Below are positions 28,378 through 37,295 of a DNA stretch of 64,000 bases, one piece after another. The first letter of the stretch is position 1. Every line of letters starts with the position of its first letter. Below the pieces are notes generated by a model. It ran no database searches. It had not been told where the DNA came from and worked only from the letters and a program-made list of their open reading frames with translations. The stretch covers positions 62,001 to 126,000 of the forward strand of contig NZ_LAQL01000008.1 in assembly GCF_001026905.1 (NCBI RefSeq), read 5' to 3'. The translations under genes were made by a program, and so were the position numbers. This DNA comes from Kiloniella spongiae. Lineage in GTDB: Bacteria > Pseudomonadota > Alphaproteobacteria > Kiloniellales > Kiloniellaceae.

Positions 28378-29667
28378 CTATTCACCTTTGACGCGCTCAA
28401 TATCTGCACCACATGCTGCAAGCTTATCTTCCACACGCTCATAGCCTCTATCAAGGTGATAAACACGGTTTAACACAGTTTCACCATCAGCAACCAGCCC
28501 AGCCATAATAAGAGAAAAACTTGCTCTTAGATCAGTCGCCATCACCTCGGCCCCGGTCAGCTTTGTTTGCCCCCTTACCAACGCAGAAGAACCGTGCACC
28601 GTGATATTCGCCCCCATGCGACATAATTCAGGCACGTGCATAAAACGATTTTCAAAGATTGTTTCGGTAATCATTGATGCTCCATCAGCAGTGGACATCA
28701 AAGCCATTGTCTGTGCCTGCAAATCCGTGGGATACCCTGGATAAGGCTCGGTCATAATATCAGCACCCATTACACGTTCACCTGAACAACGTGCAATCAT
28801 ACCATTTTCAAGTTCTTCGATGCTTACACCAGCATGAGCAAGTTGATCGATCATGGACCGAAGATGTTCTGGTCTTGCACCCACAAGTTCCAACTCTCCA
28901 CCCGTCATCGCCGCTGCCATCGCATAGGTACCGGTTTCAATTCGGTCAGGCACAACAGTATGTGTATAGCCATGCAAACGATCAACACCTTCAATCGTAA
29001 TGGTATCTGTTCCAGCGCCTTGAATTTTGGCGCCCATTCCCATCAAACACTCGGCAAGATCAACGACTTCCGGCTCGCGCGCGGCATTGATCATACGCGT
29101 TGTACCCTTTGCCAACACAGCAGCCATCATAATATTTTCTGTCGCGCCAACAGAAACTTTCGGAAACATTACCTCGCCACCGATCAGACCTTTTGGTGCC
29201 TTGGCGTGCACATAGCCTTCTCTAAGCTCAATTTCTGCGCCAAGTTGCTCCATGCCCTGTAGGTGTAAATCAACCGGACGAGAACCGATAGCACAACCAC
29301 CCGGCAAGGAAACTTCCGCGTGCCCTTCACGAGCTAGCAATGGACCAAGAACAAGAATGGACGCCCGCATTTTACGCACCAGCTCATAAGGGGCTTTGGT
29401 CGTCTCAATCGTTTTGGCGTGCATATCAAGAACACGCCCGGCACAGCCCTCACTTCCGGCAGAACCGTTCATGTGTAGCTCAACACCGTGTTGTGATAAC
29501 AAATTTGCAAGGGTCGTAATATCAGCCAAATGCGGAAGGTTTCTGAGTGTCAGAACTTCATCCGTTAGCAAAGAAGCCGTCATTAACGGCAATGCCGCGT
29601 TTTTAGCTCCAGAGATCCAGATTTTGCCTTTAAGCGGACTACCGCCGCGAATTTTTATTTTATCCAT
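28378..29667 (-). CDS. murA: UDP-GlcNAc 1-carboxyvinyltransferase
   Basis: 429 residues. First committed step of peptidoglycan synthesis: transfers enolpyruvate from PEP to UDP-N-acetylglucosamine. Lys22-Asn23 in GAKNAALP and the catalytic loop Cys125 in [11 protein letters not shown] are present; the Cys implies normal fosfomycin susceptibility at this residue. Full family length. Precedes DUF2948 by 34 bp. Confidence 0.97.
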   Translation of the reverse strand: MDKIKIRGGSPLKGKIWISGAKNAALPLMTASLLTDEVLTLRNLPHLADITTLANLLSQHGVELHMNGSAGSEGCAGRVLDMHAKTIETTKAPYELVRKMRASILVLGPLLAREGHAEVSLPGGCAIGSRPVDLHLQGMEQLGAEIELREGYVHAKAPKGLIGGEVMFPKVSVGATENIMMAAVLAKGTTRMINAAREPEVVDLAECLMGMGAKIQGAGTDTITIEGVDRLHGYTHTVVPDRIETGTYAMAAAMTGGELELVGARPEHLRSMIDQLAHAGVSIEELENGMIARCSGERVMGADIMTEPYPGYPTDLQAQTMALMSTADGASMITETIFENRFMHVPELCRMGANITVHGSSALVRGQTKLTGAEVMATDLRASFSLIMAGLVADGETVLNRVYHLDRGYERVEDKLAACGADIERVKGE

Positions 29668-29873
29668 CGTACTTACCGTTTCTGCCTGGTTATCAACTGT
29701 CAGACAGGACTATCCAAAGGCTTTGTTCAAATCGTGGCGCTGATTTGTTTAAAGAATCTCAATTCCTAAAATAAATCTTATTCTTTTCGATTGTAATACT
29801 AAGGCTTAGAGCCACCGCACAAATCGCAAATTACCAATCATACTCTCTTCAAGCATTCCTATTTACAAGCATG

Positions 29874-30428
29874 TTACAGGCGGGGAAGAGTAACACCGCG
29901 CTGTTTCATGTATTTACCAGCACGATCCGCATATGACACATCGCAATCGCCCTCGCCCTTTAAAAAGAGAAACTGACAAACGCCTTCATTAGCGTAAATT
30001 TTAGCAGGCAGCGGCGTTGTATTCGAAAATTCCAGCGTCACATGGCCTTCCCACTCTGGTTCCAACGGCGTGACATTGACGATGATACCGCAACGGGCAT
30101 AAGTGGATTTACCCAAACAGATAACCAGAACATCGCGCGGAATGCGGAAATATTCAACGGTACGGGCCAACGCAAAAGAGTTCGGTGGAATAATGCATAC
30201 ATCGTCATCCTTTTCCACAAAACTCTGATCAGAAAATTCTTTCGGATCAACGATGGCGTTATGCACATTGGTAAAGATTTTGAACTCGTTGGAAACCCGC
30301 GCGTCATATCCATAAGAACTGACGCCGTAAGAAATAACACCCTCACGTCTTTGGGCCTCAACATAAGGCTCAATCATGCCATGGTTTTCGGCCTGTTCTC
30401 GAATCCAAGTATCCGGCATAATTCCCAC
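29874..30428 (-). CDS. dcd: dCTP deaminase
   Basis: 184 residues, trimeric dUTPase-fold enzyme converting dCTP to dUTP for thymidylate synthesis. I choose GTG 30428, which has GGGAGGA seven bases upstream and gives the family-like N-terminus [12 protein letters not shown] 30419 is the alternative. Landmarks: [37 protein letters not shown] and the catalytic Glu in [12 protein letters not shown]. Confidence 0.94.
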   Translation of the reverse strand: MGIMPDTWIREQAENHGMIEPYVEAQRREGVISYGVSSYGYDARVSNEFKIFTNVHNAIVDPKEFSDQSFVEKDDDVCIIPPNSFALARTVEYFRIPRDVLVICLGKSTYARCGIIVNVTPLEPEWEGHVTLEFSNTTPLPAKIYANEGVCQFLFLKGEGDCDVSYADRAGKYMKQRGVTLPRL

Positions 30429-30649
30429 GGCATATCCTCCCAATGTTCACCGATTCCATTTTCCTGCACGTCACTGTCGTGCAAAGTCATAAGCCTTCTA
30501 CTGTCTTCCGCCCCAAAGCTCAAGATTGAAGATCAAGAGAACTACATATTTATCGCGATATTTGGTCAAAAGATGTATAGGCAAATTCCAAAAAATCGCC
30601 TATGTAAATCTGCCTGTATTGAATTCACAGTATTCAATTCATCATGCCG

Positions 30650-30682
30650 GATTACCTGGATCAGATTACCTGGATCAGATTA
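30650..30682. repeat. 14-bp tandem repeat, 2.4 copies
   Basis: GATTACCTGGATCA occurs at 30650-30663 and 30664-30677, followed by the partial GATTA at 30678-30682. It lies just past the stop of the small basic gene and upstream of dcd. Confidence 0.7.
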
Positions 30683-30707
30683 TCAGCGCGAAATTATTGG
30701 CACCAGC

Positions 30708-30896
30708 TTATTTGCGCTCTCGAAGCTGGCCTTTCCTCTTTTTGAGGTTATCTCTCAAGGCCTTTGCTTCTCGTTCCAGTCGTTTTTTCGTCCGTTCCGC
30801 CATTTCCTTCTCGGCGTTAAGAGACTTCTGGCTACGTTGTTTATCGTCTATAAGGCTTTCGCCTGCCGAACTTTCGGTCTTGTCCTGATCTGTCAT
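30708..30896 (-). CDS. Small highly charged helical protein
   Basis: 62 residues from ATG 30896 (a reading from 30971 is longer but not better supported). The sequence is almost all Lys, Arg, Glu and Ala after the first 20 residues (AERTKKRLEREAKALRDNL) and should form one long helix. I do not recognise it, but small basic proteins in the dcd/tRNA-Thr neighbourhood are common in alphaproteobacteria. No strong ribosome site. Confidence 0.5.
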   Translation of the reverse strand: MTDQDKTESSAGESLIDDKQRSQKSLNAEKEMAERTKKRLEREAKALRDNLKKRKGQLRERK

Positions 30897-31074
30897 GGCC
30901 GCACATTGCAAAGTCTTGCCCTTCAGGTCAAGCCTCAAGCTCATCAAAACGACTAACTTGAAATTCGCCAAACATCAGGACAGCACCTAAAGAGATGAAA
31001 AGATTCTGAAAAAAGATAAAAATAAGTCTTGCATTAAAATGCGAGCAGAGGCATATAACGCCCGTCTAAACAAG

Positions 31075-31149
31075 GCCGTGGTAGCTCAGTGGTAGAGCAC
31101 GTCATTGGTAATGACGGGGTCGGCAGTTCAATTCTGCCTCACGGCACCA
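31075..31149 (+). tRNA. tRNA-Thr (GGT)
   Basis: 75-nt cloverleaf with CCA encoded at the 3' end. The acceptor stem GCCGTGG pairs with TCACGGC (one G-U), the anticodon stem-loop is CGTCA-TTGGTAA-TGACG with anticodon GGT, and the T-arm GGCAGTTCAATTCTGCC. Confidence 0.98.
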
Positions 31150-31299
31150 TTTTCCAAAATAATATTCAGAATTTTGTAAAAAATTGCGTGTTCCCCTAGC
31201 ACGCAAAGCTGTAGAGCAATTACCTAAAAAATTGATTCCGACTGAATACTGGTGCCAAATCCACAACTGATTTCACGGATCATGCTTTCAGATATTTTG

Positions 31300-31509
31300 C
31301 TAATTAGATCGTGCGGCCCCGCGCCGTGCTCCACCGAAATTACCATGATTGGCATTCATACTCGGACCTTTGATTGAATTTGCTTTGCGGTCAAAATGGT
31401 TGTCTTGCTTTTGTTCTTCGGTTTGTTCTGACAGATCACTATTATGATCTTTCCTTACGGACTTAGCTGCTCTTGCTTTTGCCCGCTCGCGTGCTCTGGC
31501 TTTCGTCAT
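31300..31509 (-). CDS. Small basic protein of conserved alphaproteobacterial type
   Basis: 69 residues. A basic N-terminus (TKARARERAKARA) and a conserved C-terminal motif SIKGPSMNANHGNFGGARRG. I recall such small proteins beside tRNA-Thr in related genomes, with no assigned function. The composition suggests nucleic-acid binding. Start ATG 31509. Confidence 0.65.
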   Translation of the reverse strand: MTKARARERAKARAAKSVRKDHNSDLSEQTEEQKQDNHFDRKANSIKGPSMNANHGNFGGARRGAARSN

Positions 31510-31917
31510 GAGATCTCGCTTTCCGATGAGAGTTTGTGAAGCATGGGCACTTGAAATATCCAGACATAAACAATTTTAAATGAAAACCTCTGTAATACAG
31601 ATCACTGGAAAGAACGCATTAAAACAGTGCTAACGCCATAACTTCTTGTGGAAAAATGTTAAAATCAACAACAACAGTGGGCGCTTTATTCAACTGATTG
31701 TAAAGGTGTTGTTTCATAAAACTCTTTTTCATCAAAACTTGTTTCAAGCCTAACTTAACCAACTCTATCTTTGTATAGTCACGACCTTAAGCACTTAATA
31801 TATAAGTAACAGTACTTCAATTAATCATATCACACGTGTTTAACAATTGCGGAATACGCCTATTAATGGCATTGTTCGTATCTCGCTCGTAGTGTGTTCC
31901 TTGCCGTGTAAGCTCTG
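31510..31917. other. Intergenic stretch, nothing recognised
   Basis: 408 AT-rich bases between divergent genes, no supported gene, RNA or repeat. Confidence 0.4.
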
Positions 31918-32445
31918 ATGACAAAAGATGTTATCACATTAGCCCCTATAATCCTGCCGTCGGATACAGCTGATATCCTTTTGACGCAGGGGCTTGAATG
32001 GTGGAAAAATTCTGGCGGTATTATTGGTCGTGATGAAGCAAGCAAAAGCATACTAGAAAATTTGCAGATCTCAGTCATTCAACGAGAAGATCGTATCCCT
32101 CCGCTTATTCATGCCGGGAACACATCGGTAACAGCCCAGGTATTTGGGCATAACTGGGCCGAAACCTGTACAGGATCAACCTTACCCGATGCTGAGTTTG
32201 ATTTGGCAGTCACAGAATCCTATATCAAGGTGCTCCAAGAAAATAAACCTGTTGCCCATGAAGTCGTTGCACCACTTGTTCACCCTGTGAAGGGAAACTG
32301 CCTGGTCAGTTATCAACGTTTGCTTCTACCCTGTCGCTTCAAAAGCGGCGGGAATGTTATTGGGAGCATAACAAGCCTGAAATCATTTTATGTTCAGCAA
32401 GATATTCCAGGTCATGACGCCCCATCCAAACCAGCCAGTCGCTAG
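31918..32445 (+). CDS. PAS-like domain protein
   Basis: 175 residues. Pattern resembles the short alphaproteobacterial PAS proteins (PAS_5-like): an N-terminal helix with LEWWKNSGG, then FGHNWAETCTGSTLPD, then a segment SYIKVLQENKPVAHE and SYQRLLLPCRFKSGGNVIG. No output domain is present. Its last 89 bp overlap the end of the opposite-strand gene at 32357-33046. A second protein of similar design lies at 41116-41613. The ribosome site is weak. Confidence 0.65.
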   Translation: MTKDVITLAPIILPSDTADILLTQGLEWWKNSGGIIGRDEASKSILENLQISVIQREDRIPPLIHAGNTSVTAQVFGHNWAETCTGSTLPDAEFDLAVTESYIKVLQENKPVAHEVVAPLVHPVKGNCLVSYQRLLLPCRFKSGGNVIGSITSLKSFYVQQDIPGHDAPSKPASR

Positions 32446-33046
32446 GATCGATCTCGCGTGGTTGCTCAACCCAGTGAGACCCAAAGGGTTCGCAATGGAA
32501 ATAACCTTCCTTGAGCGCAAACCCTGAAAGGCAAAGTCTTTCTCGCATAAAACCATATACAAAATCTGGCGCCCATTTTAGTAAAGCAACTGACAGTGCG
32601 AGGTGAGACATAATCCCCCCGAGGTTCAGTTGAGCACAGGAACGATCAACCCAAACATCCCCGTGATAAACCACTCTGCCGTTGATGCGTTGTGCGCCAG
32701 GACTGGATGTGGTCATCAGTTTTCCACCATGCAGACGCTTGAGCTGTTGTTGCCACAGAGTGGCTAAATTGGTTTCCCCCAGTTCAGAAAGCCGCATAAC
32801 CTGTGTACTGATCGTCTTCCCTTTCTGATCAAAACCTCTGATCCAGAAACCATCCCGTGGCAAAACATCAAAGTACTTGGCGCTAAAAGGCTCGGAAAGG
32901 CGTTTTCTATCTTCAATCGAATTACAAATTCTTTCCAATTCTTGAAAATCTTCACACATTTCAATGGCGATGCCTTTATCAGATAACGTGGTCTCTATAT
33001 CCGACATCTTCTTTGTTACAGCTTGTATTATTCTTACTTTTTGCAT
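32357..33046 (-). CDS. Unrecognised 229-residue cytoplasmic protein
   Basis: The family is not recognised. The sequence is soluble, aromatic-rich and well mixed (FDVLPRDGFWIRGFDQKGKT, HGDVWVDRSC, DWLVWMGRHDLEYL), and the pattern of strands around GFWIRGF and the late GYFHCEPFG recalls GNAT-type acyltransferases, but no acetyl-CoA loop can be pointed out. ATG 33046 or ATG 33007 could be the start. The 3' end overlaps the PAS-like gene on the other strand by 89 bp. Confidence 0.65.
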   Translation of the reverse strand: MQKVRIIQAVTKKMSDIETTLSDKGIAIEMCEDFQELERICNSIEDRKRLSEPFSAKYFDVLPRDGFWIRGFDQKGKTISTQVMRLSELGETNLATLWQQQLKRLHGGKLMTTSSPGAQRINGRVVYHGDVWVDRSCAQLNLGGIMSHLALSVALLKWAPDFVYGFMRERLCLSGFALKEGYFHCEPFGSHWVEQPREIDPSDWLVWMGRHDLEYLAEHKMISGLLCSQ

Positions 33047-33291
33047 CCGAACACCCTCACTCCCCAGCAGTTAAGAACAGCAACTCAATCAATAACAGAT
33101 AGTGATTTTCCTAAAAACAGCGAGAATGGCTGCCCAGGATCTGAAAGAACACACCATACAGTAATCAATATTTTGCGGGGGAAAATGACATCAGAAAGAT
33201 CACAATTTCGTGGGATGATAACTTTATTCTGCGCCGTGAACTCTAAATGGATTATCGTAACGCTTTCAAAAAACCGATCTATCGAGATTTC

Positions 33292-34228
33292 ATGATAAAG
33301 AAAATAGCTCCTGCGTTATTTCTGCTCCCTCTTTTTACGCTGGTAGCGCCTAACACTGTTCTTTCCGAAACAAAAAACAGTCTTTGCGGAGGAATTGGAA
33401 ATGGGTGCCAAGTAAAGCAAGGCACTTACCATATCTCCCTGCCTAGTGGTATCCTTCCCTCTCTTTCTCTTCTGGGCACAAAAACAGATCACAGTATTCC
33501 TGCGGTTATTTTTTATCACGGCGCGGGAAGATCCGGAGCTGATACACTAAATAACACGGCCATGATCAAAGCTATGAATGATCGTGGTTACGCAGTCATT
33601 GCACCTTCTGGACTTAAACGGCCAAATTCTCGTTTTGGGCCGGGTTGGTCTTTTATTCCGCAACGGAAAAAAATGCGCGATGAGTTGGCTTTTACTAGGG
33701 AAGTTTTGGATGATGCGTCTTTTAAGTTCAATATTGATCGCAACAAAATATTGATGAGCGGCTTTTCAATCGGCGGATCCCTCGTTTGGTATCTTGCCTG
33801 TCAGGACAATAAAGTTGCCGCAGCCTATGCCCCCTGTTGGCGGCGCATTCTGGTCACCCGAACCAACCGCACAAGATTGCAGTGGCCCCATCAAGCTGAT
33901 GCAGACACATGGATGGCGAGATAAAACCGTCCCTCTTGAAGGTCGCCCACTTGGCGGAGGCGCTGTTCAACAAGGGGATGTTTTTCACAGCCTGAAAGTT
34001 ATCCGGAAAGTTAATCAATGCGAAGGGCTTCGCGCCGATGAATTTGATACCAGCTCAACGGCTTCTGGTGCCAATCCCTTTTGGCAACGTTGGTGGACCC
34101 GGTGTCATCCTGAAAGTAACTTACGATTGGTTCTTCATACTGGGGGACATTCCATTCCAAAAGGCTGGACAAAAATGGCATTGGACTGGTTTGAAAAGGT
34201 AACTTCATCATCCAGTAAAACAAACTAA
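33292..34228 (+). pseudogene. PHB-depolymerase-like esterase, frameshifted
   Basis: Secreted alpha/beta hydrolase of the LpqC/PHB depolymerase esterase family, broken by one base. A signal peptide (MIKKIAPALFLLPLF) is followed by YHGAGRSG, the nucleophile elbow GFSIGG, then, in the +1-shifted frame, VGGAFWSPEP, the acid loop HGWRDKTVP and the catalytic His in HTGGHSIP. The break is at the C run 33830-33834: removing one C joins YAP to VGGAFW and restores a protein of about 311 residues. It is either a sequencing error or a young pseudogene; all catalytic parts survive on both sides. Confidence 0.85.
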
Positions 34229-34272
34229 GATAATTATATAATTAGAAACCTGTGTTCACGTCACTCTGGGCT

Positions 34273-34467
34273 TTAACACAAATTATAACTCACACCTTGT
34301 CCTTGCAACTGCACCATGCCTGTCTCATGTCCCTGTTCTCGATACTGCAACAGCAGTTTATGAGAGACGTCCAGAGCAACTGAAATCGACCTAATCCAAG
34401 GGAGTTCACGCGTTAAAACCAGTAATCCTTCTGGCCCATACAAGGTAACAGTAAAAGGGTCCGTCAA
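34273..34467 (-). CDS. Small hypothetical protein with TTG start
   Basis: 64 residues from TTG 34467, supported by GAGGAG seven bases upstream. Sequence TDPFTVTLYGPEGLLVL then VALDVSHKLLLQYREQG suggests an alpha/beta mini-domain. The family is not recognised. It stands alone between a broken esterase and a DMT exporter. Confidence 0.6.
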   Translation of the reverse strand: MTDPFTVTLYGPEGLLVLTRELPWIRSISVALDVSHKLLLQYREQGHETGMVQLQGQGVSYNLC

Positions 34468-34537
34468 TGCTTTTCTCCTCTTGAATCAACAAGAACAAAA
34501 TAAGAACAAATAATTAACAAACCCTTACCTGCCAATA

Positions 34538-35482
34538 TTAACTGGTTGCAATCAATCCCGCCCCAATAACCGTTAAGAATGCCCCGACCCACGCTGGAGC
34601 CAATGGACACTGTTTTGTTCGCCACCAGAGTATCGGCAAAAGTAAAACAGGTGCCGTCGACCCAAATACAGCAACAACAGCCGTATTATAGTTATTCAGA
34701 GCGTAAAGAATTAACGATACGGCACAAACATATCCTAAAAATCCGGGCAAAACCGTCCATCCAAACAACTTAAGAGAAAGTTCTGCACGCGAAGTATCAG
34801 AAGAACCTTTTAACGCAACCAAAGGACTAAAGAGCAACAACACGAGCGCTGCACCACCTGTTCTTAAAAAAGAAGCCGCGAAGGGATCAGTCCCAGCCAG
34901 CATGACCGGTTTTATAGTAATCAACCCGATCGCCTGACAAGTGGCAGACATCAGGCCAAATAATACAACAAGATAAACGGAACCTTTTACTGCCTCAAAC
35001 CTGAGGTTACCCTGAATAGCATTTTGACCAGATTCTTCAGTGGAAGCTTGGGCCTTTTTACTTCCGAACAAAATCGCAAGCACAACACCTGTGAGAGCAA
35101 ACAAACAGCCAATAATATCTTGAGTGCCAAGAATCTCTCCAAGAAAAAAATATCCTAATATCGCTGCTAAGGGTGCATTCAACGAAAACAGGAGCTGCAT
35201 TCGGCGGGGCCCTCCGCGTCGAAGGCAAGCAATCATACACAAATTCCCAAGAACAACACTGACAAGAGAACTAACGACCAGCGCCTTCCAATAGTTCCAA
35301 GCGATTGTGCCCCAAGTACCAGTTAGCAGTACGAGAACACCAAGCAACATACCGGATGTAATCAATTGAATACGGGTAAAGGCGAAAGCGCCCAGAGCTT
35401 GCGATGGGAAATGCGCAATGAGTGACCCTGCAGCCCAACATAACGCGGCGCCCAATGCCGCAGCCAACGCAAGGAAAGACAT
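34538..35482 (-). CDS. EamA/DMT-family exporter
   Basis: 314 residues with ten predicted membrane helices in two EamA repeats (the first with SFLALAAALGAALCW, the second after about residue 155 following a short hydrophilic linker KKAQASTEESGQN). Drug/metabolite transporter superfamily; substrate unknown. ATG 35482 with AGGAG upstream. Divergent from an HxlR regulator with paired palindromes between, so expression is probably under that regulator. Confidence 0.9.
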   Translation of the reverse strand: MSFLALAAALGAALCWAAGSLIAHFPSQALGAFAFTRIQLITSGMLLGVLVLLTGTWGTIAWNYWKALVVSSLVSVVLGNLCMIACLRRGGPRRMQLLFSLNAPLAAILGYFFLGEILGTQDIIGCLFALTGVVLAILFGSKKAQASTEESGQNAIQGNLRFEAVKGSVYLVVLFGLMSATCQAIGLITIKPVMLAGTDPFAASFLRTGGAALVLLLFSPLVALKGSSDTSRAELSLKLFGWTVLPGFLGYVCAVSLILYALNNYNTAVVAVFGSTAPVLLLPILWWRTKQCPLAPAWVGAFLTVIGAGLIATS

Positions 35483-35504
35483 TATTTTTCTCCTGAAAAT
35501 TTTG

Positions 35505-35523
35505 TGCTATGTTTTTAGTAGCA
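35505..35523. promoter_or_regulatory. Palindrome 1 in exporter/HxlR gap
   Basis: TGCTA (35505-35509) and TAGCA (35519-35523) with 9 bases between, an imperfect version of palindrome 2. Confidence 0.5.
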
Positions 35524-35549
35524 ATATAGGTATCACAACAAAAACACTC

Positions 35550-35570
35550 TTGCTACATTTTTTGTAGCAA
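35550..35570. promoter_or_regulatory. Palindrome 2 in exporter/HxlR gap, candidate operator
   Basis: TTGCTACA (35550-35557) and TGTAGCAA (35563-35570) form a perfect 8-bp inverted repeat around TTTTT, 20 bp before the HxlR start. The TGCTA/TAGCA core recurs 27 bp upstream in palindrome 1. Likely HxlR dimer sites (inferred). Confidence 0.65.
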
Positions 35571-35589
35571 CCTACAGACAGGATTTGAA

Positions 35590-35937
35590 ATGACTTCAAT
35601 ACCAATCCCCGGGAAACCAGTAAGAGGCTCAAAATCTGGTGATCCAATCATGGCGCTGTTCGACCTTCTCGGAAGACGATGGGCGATGGGAATCCTTTGG
35701 ACGCTCTGCAAAACGGGGCCAAGTACATTTAGAGAACTGCAAAGCCAGTGCGGGACAATCTCACCCACAGTATTAAACACACGCCTTAAAGAGTTACGAG
35801 AAGCACAATTGCTTCATCACGATGGCGACGGTTATCAAGCAACAAAGATAGGCCAAGAGCTCTATGGACTACTACGTCCCATAGGAGAATTTTCATCAAT
35901 GTGGGCCGACATTATTTCTGATGTGGAATCCAAATAA
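35590..35937 (+). CDS. HxlR-family transcription regulator
   Basis: 115 residues with the HxlR winged helix: GRRWAMGILWTLCKTGPSTFRELQ region (residues 28-50), then ISPTVLNTRLKELREAQLL. No effector-domain Cys is obvious beyond the Cys near residues 40 and 54. Divergent from the DMT exporter, which it probably represses. ATG 35590 with AGGA nearby. Confidence 0.92.
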   Translation: MTSIPIPGKPVRGSKSGDPIMALFDLLGRRWAMGILWTLCKTGPSTFRELQSQCGTISPTVLNTRLKELREAQLLHHDGDGYQATKIGQELYGLLRPIGEFSSMWADIISDVESK

Positions 35938-36085
35938 TCCATAAGCTTTAGACCAAGTTCGATTCAAGGCAAGAGCCACATCCTTTGAACACAATATTTC
36001 TCTATACCCAAAGACAGATATCACGCTAAGCTCTTAACTTGATGTCCATATCAATGCATAGCACAGCTATGAAACAGGAAAACAA

Positions 36086-36748
36086 ATGATACTGCGCTTA
36101 CTTCTCGTACTAATTTTAATCACTGGTTTATCAGCCTGTGCACAAACGAGGTCATCAACCTCTTTGAATAAGCACGAGAAATCCGTAGAGTTTGTCGAAA
36201 TGATTTTTACTGACAAGTTCATCAAAGAAGCTTTGCTTGAATCTTTCCTTGAATACAAAGCAGAGAATGAAGTTGCCTCAGTCCGATTGCCAGATAAAGC
36301 GCTGGAAGAAATAAATACCCTCTTAACAGAAGAAATGATAAAAAACAGGGCCAGCCTTATCAACAAGATAGCCGCAATTTTCACAGCTGAATTTACCAAC
36401 GATGAAATCATCGCGCTTCATAGCATCAAAGATATAGAATTACTGCAAAACGCACATGCCAAGCTATCAAAGAACAAAGGCTCTGCCAGCCTCACAAGAC
36501 AGGAAATAGATGCCTTAGCAAATATAAAAAATCCTGACGCTTTTATAACGGCTCTCCCAAAACTAGAGAAGCTAGAAAGACAGATTGAAGCGACAGGTGA
36601 AGAGTTTGCAGTCGAAATTCTTCCTAATATTTTGCCCAGACTTCTCATTATTCTTGAAGAGAATGAGCCACTTCTCGGCGCCTTTCTTTCTGAAACAACC
36701 TCAGATTTAAATAACAGAATTCATTTATGGCAAATTACCTACTTATAA
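36086..36748 (+). CDS. Lipoprotein, DUF2059-like region
   Basis: 220 residues with a lipobox LSAC at residues 14-17, so a lipid-anchored envelope protein. The body is almost all helical; the segment at about residues 90-120 (NKIAAIFTAEFTNDEIIALHSI) resembles the DUF2059 core. The 3' end overlaps the start of the following acetyltransferase by 22 bp. Function unknown. Confidence 0.75.
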   Translation: MILRLLLVLILITGLSACAQTRSSTSLNKHEKSVEFVEMIFTDKFIKEALLESFLEYKAENEVASVRLPDKALEEINTLLTEEMIKNRASLINKIAAIFTAEFTNDEIIALHSIKDIELLQNAHAKLSKNKGSASLTRQEIDALANIKNPDAFITALPKLEKLERQIEATGEEFAVEILPNILPRLLIILEENEPLLGAFLSETTSDLNNRIHLWQITYL

Positions 36749-37266
36749 CAAATCGACTAAAGCTTCGTTTTTTTGAACACAGCGATGCACCATCTCTCGC
36801 AAAATTGATATCACCTAACATCAGCCGTTGGCTTGCAAACTGGCCTCCACGACTGTCTATCCCCGAAGCACATAAAAAAATTACTCAACTTATCGAAACA
36901 ACCGAGAGCAAACGCGCCTTGAACGTCGCAATTATCTGTAAAGATGATAATCAACTCATCGGCGCCTTAAGCGTCAAAGTGGGAAAATCTAACCAACATA
37001 TAGGAGAGCTTGGATACTGGGTTGGTGATGCCTATCAAAACCAAGGATTTGTTAGTGAAATCTTACTGGAATTCACCGAAATTGCATTTAAACAACTTCA
37101 ACTAACAGAACTTCAGGCTGGTGCACAACGCGAAAATAAGGCGTCATTTGCTTTAATGAAAAAAATTGGTATGAAGTTTAAAGGAACAAAAACTCACTAC
37201 ATCCCTATACGCAATTCCCACGAAGAAGTCCTTTACTACAACATGCCCTCTCCATTGACCCCTTAA
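36727..37266 (+). CDS. GNAT N-acetyltransferase, RimJ/RimL type
   Basis: 179 residues. Opening TNRLKLRFFEHSDAPSLAKL, the central GELGYWVGDAYQNQGFVSE acetyl-CoA loop region and the late NKASFALMKKIGMKFKG are typical of the RimJ/RimL-like GNATs that acetylate protein N-termini or small amines. Overlaps the lipoprotein gene by 22 bp and is followed 29 bp later by the M20 hydrolase. Substrate unknown. Confidence 0.88.
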   Translation: MANYLLITNRLKLRFFEHSDAPSLAKLISPNISRWLANWPPRLSIPEAHKKITQLIETTESKRALNVAIICKDDNQLIGALSVKVGKSNQHIGELGYWVGDAYQNQGFVSEILLEFTEIAFKQLQLTELQAGAQRENKASFALMKKIGMKFKGTKTHYIPIRNSHEEVLYYNMPSPLTP

Positions 37267-37295
37267 TTTTCATCTATCCATCTAGGTACTCCTAT

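Noticed and set aside
30042-30956. Long 304-codon frame opposite dcd
   Set aside because: It is the antisense of dcd and the small basic gene; residues mirror those genes and no family pattern is seen.
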